A DNA stretch of 64,000 nt from Paenibacillus etheri. Its GTDB lineage: Bacteria > Bacillota > Bacilli > Paenibacillales > Paenibacillaceae. A program made the position numbers and the translations under genes. The DNA lies in contig NZ_LCZJ02000019.1 in the NCBI RefSeq assembly GCF_001012825.1, positions 233,130 to 297,129 on the forward strand, in the 5' to 3' direction. The stretch's first letter is position 1; each line of letters opens with the position of its first letter. Of this stretch, positions 27,240 to 35,224 are shown piece after piece. The notes beneath the pieces are model-generated. The model made no database searches. It was not told the origin of the DNA and saw only the letters and a program-made list of their open reading frames with translations.

Positions 27240-28538
27240 ATGTCCAAAATTACATTTATCGGAGCGGGTAGTACTGTATTTGCAAAAAACGTTTTAGGAG
27301 ATTGCATGAGAACTCCAGCTCTTCAAGGCTTTGAGCTTGCCCTATATGATATTGATCTTCAGCGCCTAAAAGATTCCGAGAATATGCTGAGTAATATAAA
27401 AGCAAGTAGTGGCAGTACTTGTATCGTGAAATCCTATACGGATCGCAAGGAAGCTTTGCGTGGAGCAAAATATGTGATTAATGCGATTCAGGTCGGCGGT
27501 TACGATCCTTGTACCATTACAGACTTTGAAATTCCGAAGAAATATGGCTTGCGTCAGACGATTGCGGACACGGTTGGTATCGGTGGCATTTTCCGCAACT
27601 TACGTACGATTCCTGTCATGCTTGATTTTGCTGCAGATGTGAGAGAGGTTTGTCCAGATGCACTCTTCATGAATTATACGAACCCTATGGCAGTACTGAC
27701 GAATGTGATGAACACCTATGGTGGCGTGAAGACTGTTGGATTATGTCATAGCGTACAGCATTGTATTCCTGGCTTATTCAAGCATCTGGGAATGGATCAG
27801 ACAGGTGTACAGGCTAAGATTGCCGGGATCAACCATATGGCTTGGCTACTCGAGGTTACGAAGGACGGAGAGGACTTATATCCGGAAATCAAACGCCGCG
27901 CTGCTGAGAAGCAGAAAGAGCATCACGGGGACATGGTTCGTTATGAAATGATGCTTAAATTTGGCTATTACATTACGGAGTCTTCAGAACATAACGCTGA
28001 GTATCATCCTTATTTTATCAAACGTAATTATCCTGAACTCATCGAAAGGTTTCAAATTCCACTCGACGAGTACCCACGCCGCTGTGTAGAGCAAATTGAA
28101 CGCTGGCAGCAAATGCGTGAAGAATTAGTAAATAACAAAGAGCTTGTGCATGAACGCTCGCATGAATATGCGTCCTACATTATGGAAGCGATCGAAACGA
28201 ATGTGCCTTTCAAAATAGGTGGTAATGTTATGAATACAGGTCTTATCACCAATCTTCCGAAAGAAGCATGTGTAGAAGTTCCGTGCCTTGTAGACAGCAG
28301 TGGCGTCACTCCAACCTTTGTGGGAGATCTGCCACCGCAATGCGCCGCACTGAATCGTACGAACATTAATACACAATTGTTAACGATCGAAGCAGCGATT
28401 ACTCATAAAAGAGAGCATATTTATCACGCAGCCATGCTCGATCCGCACACAGCCGCCGAACTGTCGATGGATGGCATTACGAATATGTGTGATGAGTTGA
28501 TTACAGCCCATGGAGACTGGTTACCAGCGTATAAATAA
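27240..28538 (+). CDS. melA: GH4 family alpha-galactosidase (MelA-like)
   Basis: Exactly 432 residues, the length of B. subtilis MelA. KITFIGAGST is the NAD-binding Rossmann start; RQTIADTVGIGGIFRNLRTIP and FMNYTNPMAVLT are substrate and cofactor motifs; GLCHSVQH holds the Mn2+ cysteine and histidine. GH4 enzymes cleave alpha-galactosides such as melibiose with NAD+ and a divalent metal. Alpha-glucosidase or glucuronidase activity is possible within GH4. AAGGAGG precedes the ATG. The sugar ABC genes lie 4 kb away, not in this unit. A terminator follows. Confidence 0.85.
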   Translation: MSKITFIGAGSTVFAKNVLGDCMRTPALQGFELALYDIDLQRLKDSENMLSNIKASSGSTCIVKSYTDRKEALRGAKYVINAIQVGGYDPCTITDFEIPKKYGLRQTIADTVGIGGIFRNLRTIPVMLDFAADVREVCPDALFMNYTNPMAVLTNVMNTYGGVKTVGLCHSVQHCIPGLFKHLGMDQTGVQAKIAGINHMAWLLEVTKDGEDLYPEIKRRAAEKQKEHHGDMVRYEMMLKFGYYITESSEHNAEYHPYFIKRNYPELIERFQIPLDEYPRRCVEQIERWQQMREELVNNKELVHERSHEYASYIMEAIETNVPFKIGGNVMNTGLITNLPKEACVEVPCLVDSSGVTPTFVGDLPPQCAALNRTNINTQLLTIEAAITHKREHIYHAAMLDPHTAAELSMDGITNMCDELITAHGDWLPAYK

Positions 28539-28568
28539 ATTGCCTATATCTATAAAAGTAGTACTTAG

Positions 28569-28596
28569 AAAGCCTGAGAAATCAGGCTTTTTTTGC
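28569..28596 (+). terminator. Terminator of the GH4 gene
   Basis: AAAGCCTGA-GAAA-TCAGGCTTT hairpin with a GNRA-like loop and a seven-T tail. Confidence 0.9.
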
Positions 28597-28668
28597 TTAA
28601 CTGTCTAGGACAACTGGGGTACATCGGAATACACATATATGGACACCTAAATGCGGAGGTGAAGCGAA

Positions 28669-29346
28669 ATGATCATTGAGAATTATACCTTAGCATCGTC
28701 CACATCCCATGCTACCCCTTATTATGTGATCAGAGGAATGCTCCCTGGTCCTGTGTTCATGGTGGTGTCCGGCATACACGGGAATGAAACGGCAAGCATT
28801 CGTGCCGCTCAAAACCTCGTGAATCGCTTGAGACAAGGAGAACTATATATTTACCGAGGCACTCTTATTATTGTCCCTCTCATGAATCAAAAAGCTTATC
28901 GCAAACGAATTCGAGGCGTGCCGGATTTGAACCGAACGTTTCCACGCACTCGGAATGCTTCTGCCAAACATCCTTTATCCGTAGCCTTGCTTTTATTAGT
29001 ACGGAGTTATCGACCCACCTGGTACCTTGATCTCCATGAAGCTAATGGTTTGTCTCAAAGAAATCCTAAGCGACTCGGACAGACTATTATCATTAAGCCG
29101 GGGAGCCGAGGTACGGCTACAGCAAGACAGATCATAAGAGACATTAACCGTACGATTGCAAATCCATCCTATCATTTTAATATCCGGTTACGAGAGCGCC
29201 CCGGCTCGTCACGTGCAGCCGTCTCCCGTATTTTAGGAGCGAAGGCATTTACTGTGGAAACTTGCTGGAGTCTTGATCGTGATCTTCGCATTCGCTATCA
29301 GATAGACATTGTTAGCCGTTTTTTAAGAAGCGCTGGGTTGATGTGA
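28669..29346 (+). CDS. Succinylglutamate desuccinylase/aspartoacylase-family zinc hydrolase
   Basis: 225 residues. GIHGNETASIRAAQNL gives the first zinc ligands (His and Glu of HGNE), DLNRTFPR the substrate arginine region, YLDLHEANG the third zinc ligand and FTVETCW the catalytic-Glu strand. This is the M14-like AstE/AspA fold that hydrolyses N-acyl amino acids or small amides. Shorter than AstE (about 320) because the C-terminal barrel is missing. GGAGGTG precedes the ATG. It is a single gene between two terminator-like regions. Confidence 0.78.
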   Translation: MIIENYTLASSTSHATPYYVIRGMLPGPVFMVVSGIHGNETASIRAAQNLVNRLRQGELYIYRGTLIIVPLMNQKAYRKRIRGVPDLNRTFPRTRNASAKHPLSVALLLLVRSYRPTWYLDLHEANGLSQRNPKRLGQTIIIKPGSRGTATARQIIRDINRTIANPSYHFNIRLRERPGSSRAAVSRILGAKAFTVETCWSLDRDLRIRYQIDIVSRFLRSAGLM

Positions 29347-29427
29347 TGATGATTAGATACGCTGACTGCCAAGCAAGCTGACCCTGAGTTCATGGGAATC
29401 GGCTTGTTTTTGTGGACTTGAAAGTCA

Positions 29428-29467
29428 TTGACAACAATGAGTATAGTGTATATATTACATATATACA
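29428..29467 (+). promoter_or_regulatory. Promoter with a perfect operator over the -10 (GntR/YtrA type)
   Basis: TTGACA (29428-29433), 17 bases, TATATT (29451-29456). The inverted repeat TGTATATAT-TAC-ATATATACA (29447-29467) covers the -10, as expected for autorepression by the YtrA-type regulator encoded just downstream. Confidence 0.75.
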
Positions 29468-29504
29468 TTGAACACACATAAACTAGGAGTGAGGGCACGA
29501 GTTC

Positions 29505-29885
29505 ATGAACATATTGATATCCAATACCTCCGGTGAGCCCATCTATGCACAGATTGTAAGTCAGATCCGCCAGATGATCCTACAAGGAGAGTTAGTCTCA
29601 GGTACGCCTTTACCTTCTATTCGGCTGTTAGCCAAAGAGCTGCAGATTAGTGTAATAACAACTAAACGAGCTTACGAAGAACTGGAGAGAGAAGGCCTTA
29701 TCAATTCCATTGTGGGGAAAGGTTCCTTTGTTTCTGGTGCAGATCAGGAGTTTATTCGGGAACAGCGGCTGCGAATTATGGAGAACAAAATGAAGGAGAT
29801 TATCGACGAGAGTAAAATGTTAGGGATTGATTTTGCAGAGTTCAGTGAGATGTTGAAATTGCTGTATGAGGAGGAAACAGAATGA
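29505..29885 (+). CDS. GntR family regulator, YtrA subfamily
   Basis: 126 residues: a winged helix (PIYAQIVSQIRQMILQGELVSGTPLPSIRLLAKELQIS; VITTKRAYEELEREGLI; GKGSFV) with a short C-terminal dimer helix, the YtrA layout. Such regulators repress the ABC exporter genes that follow. A perfect palindrome overlaps the -10 upstream. The gene ends overlapping the ATPase start (ATGA). Confidence 0.85.
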   Translation: MNILISNTSGEPIYAQIVSQIRQMILQGELVSGTPLPSIRLLAKELQISVITTKRAYEELEREGLINSIVGKGSFVSGADQEFIREQRLRIMENKMKEIIDESKMLGIDFAEFSEMLKLLYEEETE

Positions 29886-30751
29886 ACGATGTCATTCAAT
29901 TGAATCAAATATCTAAAAAATATGGCCATTTTAGCCTATACGAACTTACGTTCGGTATCAAGGAAGGATATATAACGGGGCTAATTGGACCCAATGGGGC
30001 AGGGAAAACAACTTTAATTAAAATGATGATGGGTATGGTACAACCTGATCAAGGAAATATCGAGATTTTTGGCAAAGAAACGTCCATAAAGAATGCAGAG
30101 TACAAAGATCGAATTGGGTATGTTTCCGATGAGAACTACTTTTACGATCAATTAACCATCGATCAGATGAGTAAGATGATGGCCCCCTTTTATAGTCAGT
30201 GGGATAAAGAGACGTATAGGAAATACATAGAGATGTTCAAGCTTTCCCCGCGGAAAAAGATTAAGGAGCTCTCCAAAGGAATGAAAATGAAGTATTCGCT
30301 CGCCATTGCTCTATCACACGGTGCAGATCTGCTCATCATGGACGAACCTACTGCAGGTCTTGATCCCATATTCCGAAGAGAGCTGCTTGATCTGCTTAGT
30401 GAGCATATCCAGGATGAGAAGAAATCTATTCTTTTTTCCACACATAACACGACTGATTTGGACCGGATAGCGGATTATATTGTTTTTGTGAATGAGGGGC
30501 GGCTAGTTTTTAATGAGATGAAAGAATCTCTACCTAATAAATATATGCTGGTAAAAGGCAACAAGGAGTTGCTTGATCGAGATGTGAGGAAGTGTTTCAT
30601 TGGGATTAGAGAGACGGCACTTGGTTTTGAGGGGCTTCTTAACAACAATTCTGAGGAGGCGCGCTATTTTAGAGATCAAACGATATGCGAAATACCTACC
30701 TTGGAAGAAATCATGTATTTTACGGTAAAAGGAAGCGCTTTGCATGTCTAA
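29882..30751 (+). CDS. ABC transporter ATPase, YtrB/BcrA-like
   Basis: 289 residues. Walker A GPNGAGKTT, signature LSKGMKMK, Walker B LLIMDEPTAGLDP, switch His in FSTHNTTDL. The C-terminal 80 residues are the usual extension of YtrB/BcrA-type exporters, linked to peptide antibiotic or cell envelope stress. It starts within the last codon of the regulator gene and overlaps the first permease gene by 8 bases. Confidence 0.85.
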   Translation: MNDVIQLNQISKKYGHFSLYELTFGIKEGYITGLIGPNGAGKTTLIKMMMGMVQPDQGNIEIFGKETSIKNAEYKDRIGYVSDENYFYDQLTIDQMSKMMAPFYSQWDKETYRKYIEMFKLSPRKKIKELSKGMKMKYSLAIALSHGADLLIMDEPTAGLDPIFRRELLDLLSEHIQDEKKSILFSTHNTTDLDRIADYIVFVNEGRLVFNEMKESLPNKYMLVKGNKELLDRDVRKCFIGIRETALGFEGLLNNNSEEARYFRDQTICEIPTLEEIMYFTVKGSALHV

Positions 30752-31214
30752 TCTCTATTTGCTGATTCGAAAAGACATTATTCTATTGCGGAATTTTATG
30801 CCTTTATTTCTTTTGAGTTTCTTGTTCGTTGCATATGTGCAAATGGATAGCTTCAATATGTTTGCTGCATTTCAAGTTTTATTGCTGCTTGTTTATTCCT
30901 GTTCTATAGATATACAAAATCTTTACAGAAAATTTGTTATAGGACTGCCAGTAAGTCGGCAAGAGGTTGTCTTGGCTAAATACTTATCACTGATTCCTTA
31001 TAGTTTCATCGGCTTGGGTTGCTCATTCGTGTTGTGTCTGATCTCCGGTCTATCTGGATCTTCACTCACTAATTCATCACTTTTCTTAACAATAACCCAC
31101 ACAAAGCTGATGGATCATCTGGTGCAGATAGGTTTGATAGGGATCGTTTATCTATTCATCTTGTACTTCTCATATAAGATTTCACTACGATTGTTTAGCA
31201 GGGAAGAGTTATAA
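30744..31214 (+). CDS. ABC-2 type permease, short (internally deleted) paralogue
   Basis: 156 residues, homologous end to end with the next gene (212 aa): both start LIRKDxILLRxF and share CSxDxQ, then LPVxRQExVxAKY, and end YxISLRxFxxxxL. Relative to it, about 50 residues are missing from the second half, covering roughly two membrane helices. The frame is open and the ends are conserved, so it may be a functional short form or a degrading copy. Overlaps the ATPase gene by 8 bases. Confidence 0.75.
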   Translation: MSNLYLLIRKDIILLRNFMPLFLLSFLFVAYVQMDSFNMFAAFQVLLLLVYSCSIDIQNLYRKFVIGLPVSRQEVVLAKYLSLIPYSFIGLGCSFVLCLISGLSGSSLTNSSLFLTITHTKLMDHLVQIGLIGIVYLFILYFSYKISLRLFSREEL

Positions 31215-31231
31215 GCTAAGGAGGACTTATA

Positions 31232-31870
31232 GTGTATCATTCATTTTATCTTATTCGAAAAGACTTCATTCTTCTGCGTAAATTTCTGATGCTCCTTATC
31301 CCTTTCTTTATTTTTATAGCGTACTCGAACTATCATAACTTCAGTTTATTTACGGTAATGCCACCCATGCTGTTGTTGATAAGCTCTTGTTCAATGGATA
31401 CTCAGCAGATGACGCAACGGTTTCTCGTTAATCTCCCTGTACGAAGACAAGAGCTTGTCCGTGCCAAATACTTCGCAATCCTTCCGCATGCTCTTGTTGG
31501 GCTGGCAGCAACTTCTTTTACCTATCTCCTGATTATTATGACAGGTAAAGAGGTGACCCCTCATTTTTGGCAAGAGGTTGGTATTGCGATAGCTATTTTC
31601 CCACTCCTCGCCATGCTTTATTTACCGATTCATTACTGGCTAGGGGCTAAAGGAGCACAAGTAGTAAATCTCGTTTTTATGATGATTATAATGGTTGGTC
31701 CGAACGTGATCGGTAGTTTGCTTCAATGGTTTCCTGACCTAGAGTACTGGCAGAGTTTTAGCGTGAAGTCTAGTTTTATTCCTTATATCATACTAGGACT
31801 TGCTTACGTGTTCTTACTCAGCTGTTCTTATCTCATTTCATTGCGGATTTTTGAGAAGAAGGACCTGTGA
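31232..31870 (+). CDS. ABC-2 type permease
   Basis: 212 residues, six hydrophobic segments, paralogue of the gene before it. Start is GTG at 31232 with AAGGAGG 6 bases upstream. It should form the membrane part of the exporter with the 156-residue protein and the ATPase. Ends 83 bases before a sensor kinase gene. Confidence 0.8.
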   Translation: MYHSFYLIRKDFILLRKFLMLLIPFFIFIAYSNYHNFSLFTVMPPMLLLISSCSMDTQQMTQRFLVNLPVRRQELVRAKYFAILPHALVGLAATSFTYLLIIMTGKEVTPHFWQEVGIAIAIFPLLAMLYLPIHYWLGAKGAQVVNLVFMMIIMVGPNVIGSLLQWFPDLEYWQSFSVKSSFIPYIILGLAYVFLLSCSYLISLRIFEKKDL

Positions 31871-31953
31871 TTTTAATGATTTGAGATTTAGGCAGAATTC
31901 ATATACCATTATCACTACAAAGATAAAAACAGTAGGGGAAAGGTATACAACCA

Positions 31954-33051
31954 ATGCCTAAAATGATTTATAGTTTTCGTACAAAAATGATTATGCTGCT
32001 GATGGCCAGTATGCTAGTATCCGGTGGGATAACCTTTTTAATCTATAAGGCGCTCCAGAGATATTATCACTCTGAGGTGAAATTTGAGAACCCACTAACC
32101 AAAATTCGCTATGTAATAAGAGATATTGGAGATGTGAATACATTTTTAATTATCTTTATACCACTAGCCATTCTATTCTTCTTCTTATTCACTAAACCGT
32201 ATGCAAAGTACTTCAGGGAAATTTCTAAGGGAATTCATCAGCTAGCGTCAGGTGATTTCACAGAACGAGTTGTTATACCCTCCAAAGATGAATTTGGAAT
32301 GATTGGACGAGATCTCAATTTAGCCATTGGGAATTTGCAAGAAGCTATTGAGCGGGGAGACATTGCCGAGAGCAGTAAAGATCAGCTCGTGTTGAATCTG
32401 GCACATGATCTGCGGACACCCCTAACCTCGGTTATTGGCTATTTGGATCTTATTTTAAGGGACGATGAATTACCTCCTGAACAAAAGAAACATTACACGA
32501 CGATTGCTTATACCAAATCTCAGCGTTTAGAAAAATTGATCGATGAGCTGTTTGAAATTACAAGAATGAACTATGGCAAGCTTAAGCTTGAGAAATCCTC
32601 GATTGATCTCAGTGAGCTTCTCTTACAATTAAATGAAGAATTATATCCAGTCTTTGAGAAAAACGGTCTAACCTCCAGATTGGATATGACACAATCTTTG
32701 AAGATATACGGCGACGGGGAATTGTTAGCACGTGTATTTGAGAACCTTCTTACGAATGCGTCCCGATACGGAAGTGATGGTCAATTTATTGATATTCATG
32801 GTTACTTGGACGCTAACGAGGTAGTCGTTGAAGTGATTAACTATGGTAATTGTATTGAGCCGGAAGAGCTGCCACGTATTTTTGATATGTTTTACACGGG
32901 TGACCGTGCACGATCACATCCAACAGGAAGCACGGGACTTGGTTTGTTTATTACTAAGAATATAGTAGAGCAGCATAATGGAACCGTATCTGCGCATAGC
33001 AGTGTGGTGCGGACAATCTTTGAAGTGAGACTCCCGCAAAATAGTAATTGA
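31954..33051 (+). CDS. VanS-like sensor histidine kinase without adjacent response regulator
   Basis: 365 residues. Two membrane helices (about 11-30 and 58-77) with only a short extracellular loop, HAMP (about 78-130, KPYAKYFREISKGIHQLASGDF), HisKA with LAHDLRTPLTSVIGYL, and HATPase with NLLTNASRYG and GSTGLGLFI. The short loop suggests sensing through the membrane or through a partner such as the neighbouring ABC exporter. No OmpR-type regulator gene is present on either side. AGGGGAAAGG lies upstream of the ATG. Confidence 0.82.
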   Translation: MPKMIYSFRTKMIMLLMASMLVSGGITFLIYKALQRYYHSEVKFENPLTKIRYVIRDIGDVNTFLIIFIPLAILFFFLFTKPYAKYFREISKGIHQLASGDFTERVVIPSKDEFGMIGRDLNLAIGNLQEAIERGDIAESSKDQLVLNLAHDLRTPLTSVIGYLDLILRDDELPPEQKKHYTTIAYTKSQRLEKLIDELFEITRMNYGKLKLEKSSIDLSELLLQLNEELYPVFEKNGLTSRLDMTQSLKIYGDGELLARVFENLLTNASRYGSDGQFIDIHGYLDANEVVVEVINYGNCIEPEELPRIFDMFYTGDRARSHPTGSTGLGLFITKNIVEQHNGTVSAHSSVVRTIFEVRLPQNSN

Positions 33052-33125
33052 AGACCACTTCTATCCCATGAAGTACCATCCTAAAGAGGATTCGTTGGTG
33101 GGTGATATCTAAAAATCATCAACCT

Positions 33126-33166
33126 TTGAAATCCTCTTAAAAACATGATATAATTAGCATGCTAAT
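33126..33166 (+). promoter_or_regulatory. Promoter with MarR-type operator
   Basis: TTGAAA (33126-33131), 17 bases, TATAAT (33149-33154). A perfect 14-bp palindrome ATTAGCATGCTAAT (33153-33166) overlaps the end of the -10. A near copy stands at 33638 in the same operon. Confidence 0.75.
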
Positions 33167-33197
33167 AAATTTGTAAGGTCGTTCGGGGGAACAAGCT

Positions 33198-33614
33198 GTG
33201 ATTGAAGATGAGATAAGAGAACTACTGGATAGAATTTCAGCGGAAATGCGTAGAGATTATGCAGCGCTGCTTAGAGAACTTAATCTTCATGTGGGCCAAG
33301 AACAGTTACTATGCCGGTTATGGAGATCAGATGGAATGACACAGATCCAGTTAAGCGAAAGTCTGAATTGTGAGCCTCCAACCATTACGAATATGGTGAA
33401 ATCACTTGAAAATCATGGGTTTGTTGTTCGAAAAAGAGATCCTGAAGATGGCAGAGTAAGCCGGGTGTATCTAACTCCAGCCGGACGTAATCTCTGTGAA
33501 CCTGTGGAACGTATATGGAATAAGCAACTGGATAAATTATTAACAGGAATTCTACCCGAAGAACGTTTATTATTAAGAAGGCTTATGAAACAGATGGCGG
33601 ATAATTTATCTTGA
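33198..33614 (+). CDS. MarR family transcription regulator
   Basis: 138 residues, winged helix with the MTQIQLSESLNCEPPTITNMVKSLENHGFVVRKRDPEDGR core and dimerising helices at both ends. Start is GTG at 33198 with GGGGGA upstream. The palindrome across its own -10 suggests autorepression. Followed after 62 bases by a DUF896 gene with a second copy of the palindrome in between. Confidence 0.85.
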   Translation: MIEDEIRELLDRISAEMRRDYAALLRELNLHVGQEQLLCRLWRSDGMTQIQLSESLNCEPPTITNMVKSLENHGFVVRKRDPEDGRVSRVYLTPAGRNLCEPVERIWNKQLDKLLTGILPEERLLLRRLMKQMADNLS

Positions 33615-33637
33615 ATCTGGCATTACTCACCACATCC

Positions 33638-33651
33638 ATTAGCAAGCTAAT
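33638..33651 (+). promoter_or_regulatory. Second MarR-type operator, near copy
   Basis: ATTAGCAAGCTAAT differs by one base from the palindrome at 33153. It lies between the MarR gene and the DUF896 gene. Confidence 0.65.
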
Positions 33652-33676
33652 CAAAACATAGAAAAGAGGAACATAG

Positions 33677-33901
33677 ATGATTACAAGTTTGACTCGTATT
33701 AATGAACTGGCTAGGAAAGAACGTGAAGAAGGTCTGACAAAAAGTGAATGGGTGGAGCAGATCGCTTTGCGTGAAGATTACCTGCGTGAAATTCGTGGAC
33801 AAGTTCGTAACAGTCTATCAGGAGTGACGATTGTAGATCCTGAGGGAAATGATGTTACGCCTGAAAAAATTCGTTTATCGCGTAAAGAAACTTTGAACTA
33901 A
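33677..33901 (+). CDS. DUF896 (UPF0291, YnzC-like) small protein
   Basis: 74 residues, the common length. The helical hairpin starts TRINELARKEREEGLTKSE, the family signature, and the C-terminus contains SGVTIVDPEGNDVTPEK. YnzC-like proteins are small cytosolic proteins of unclear role; in B. subtilis ynzC is under LexA control in the sosA operon (yneA-yneB-ynzC). Here the neighbour is a MarR regulator instead. AAAGAGG precedes the ATG. Confidence 0.87.
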   Translation: MITSLTRINELARKEREEGLTKSEWVEQIALREDYLREIRGQVRNSLSGVTIVDPEGNDVTPEKIRLSRKETLN

Positions 33902-33925
33902 TATTTAAACAAATGAAATGAATGT

Positions 33926-33990
33926 ACACCTTTAGAATATCGTTGAAATACCCTATGGGCTAATCAGCGAATATCTAAAGGTGTTTTTTT
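33926..33990 (+). terminator. Long terminator hairpin after the MarR/DUF896 operon
   Basis: ACACCTTTAGA-ATATCG and CGAATAT-CTAAAGGTGT form a long stem followed by TTTTTTT. Confidence 0.85.
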
Positions 33991-34179
33991 GGTATCCAAT
34001 GGACGGCGGATGAATCCTATTTATAAAAAGTTATCTTAACGGAAGCTTAATTTGATTTTGTTAGCTGATCCTGAAAGTTAAGGTTCACTTAAGTTTGTGT
34101 TTCATAGGATCTAAGACTGGATTGTTAGAATGAAATGGACAGAAGAGAAGATATAAATATGTGGGGGAGCGGGAATTAC

Positions 34180-35118
34180 ATGATGAAAAAGACATTTTTC
34201 TTTTTACTTAAAGCAATAGGAGTTATAGTCATAGCCATTGCGCTTATTCTAGCCATTGTTTTTACTGTTAATGTGATCTGCAACAAAATTGAGAAAGGTA
34301 AAATTGAACCCTATGGTCAGCTTGTACCTGTAGATGGAAAAAACATGAACGTCACGATTCAAGGAAATGGTGAAGAGACGGTGGTATTACTACCAGGATA
34401 CGGAACTGCAGCGCCGGGTATTGATTTTAAGCCGCTAGTGGACGAGTTATCTCCATTTTACAAAGTGGTTGTAGTTGAGCCATTTGGCTATGGATTAAGT
34501 GATGTCACCGAAAAAGAACGAAGTACTGAAAATATTGTGAGTGAATTACATGAAAGTTTACAACAATTAAATATAGACCGTTATATTCTGATGGGACATT
34601 CCATATCCGGAATTTATGCTCTAGACTATGTGAACAAATACAAAAATGAAGTTAGTGCCTTCGTAGGGATCGATAGCAGTGTTCCGGCACAAGGGGCCGG
34701 CGATGAACTTCCAACAGCAGCCTTGAAATCACTTAAACAATCAGGTTTTTACAGATTGCTGGTTAAACTCTCTCCTGATCAAATCATTGCACCCGATGTG
34801 GATGATGAAACGAAAGAGCAAAATAGAATGATTTCGCTTAAAAACATGATGAATCCTAACATCATCAACGAAGCAGATCATTTCTCAAGCAATTTCAAAG
34901 CCGCTGAAACATTAAATTTCCCTAAAGAACTTCCTGTGATATTCTTCTTAGTAGAAGATAATTCTGATGTTGAGGGCTGGAAAGCTTTACATGAAGAACA
35001 GATCAAAGATTCTCTACATGGGAAGATAATGATGTTTGAAGGCGAACATTATTTACACCATACTCGATCAAAAGAAATCGTGGAGAACTTCAGAAGCTTC
35101 ATGAGTGAAATAAAATAA
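34180..35118 (+). CDS. Membrane-anchored alpha/beta hydrolase
   Basis: 312 residues. A single N-terminal membrane segment (about 7-32) followed by an alpha/beta hydrolase fold: VVLLPGYGTAAPG oxyanion region, GHSISG nucleophile elbow (Ser), and EGEHYLHHTR with the catalytic His. The domain should face outward. The frame opens at 34135, but GGGGGAG lies 10 bases before the double ATG at 34180/34183, which I prefer. Substrate unknown. Terminator follows. Confidence 0.78.
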   Translation: MMKKTFFFLLKAIGVIVIAIALILAIVFTVNVICNKIEKGKIEPYGQLVPVDGKNMNVTIQGNGEETVVLLPGYGTAAPGIDFKPLVDELSPFYKVVVVEPFGYGLSDVTEKERSTENIVSELHESLQQLNIDRYILMGHSISGIYALDYVNKYKNEVSAFVGIDSSVPAQGAGDELPTAALKSLKQSGFYRLLVKLSPDQIIAPDVDDETKEQNRMISLKNMMNPNIINEADHFSSNFKAAETLNFPKELPVIFFLVEDNSDVEGWKALHEEQIKDSLHGKIMMFEGEHYLHHTRSKEIVENFRSFMSEIK

Positions 35119-35129
35119 GTTTGAATGAG

Positions 35130-35174
35130 AAAACGTCGAACGATTCATATGGTGAATCATTTGACGTTTTTTTT
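35130..35174 (+). terminator. Terminator, one of two near-identical copies
   Basis: AAAACGTCGAACGATTCA / TGAATCATTTGACGTTTT with an eight-T tail. The same hairpin, almost base for base, ends the next gene at 36407. Confidence 0.88.
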
Positions 35175-35224
35175 AGCTTGAATCATACTACTCATATAAC
35201 AAGAAATAAACAGCGAGGTAAACC

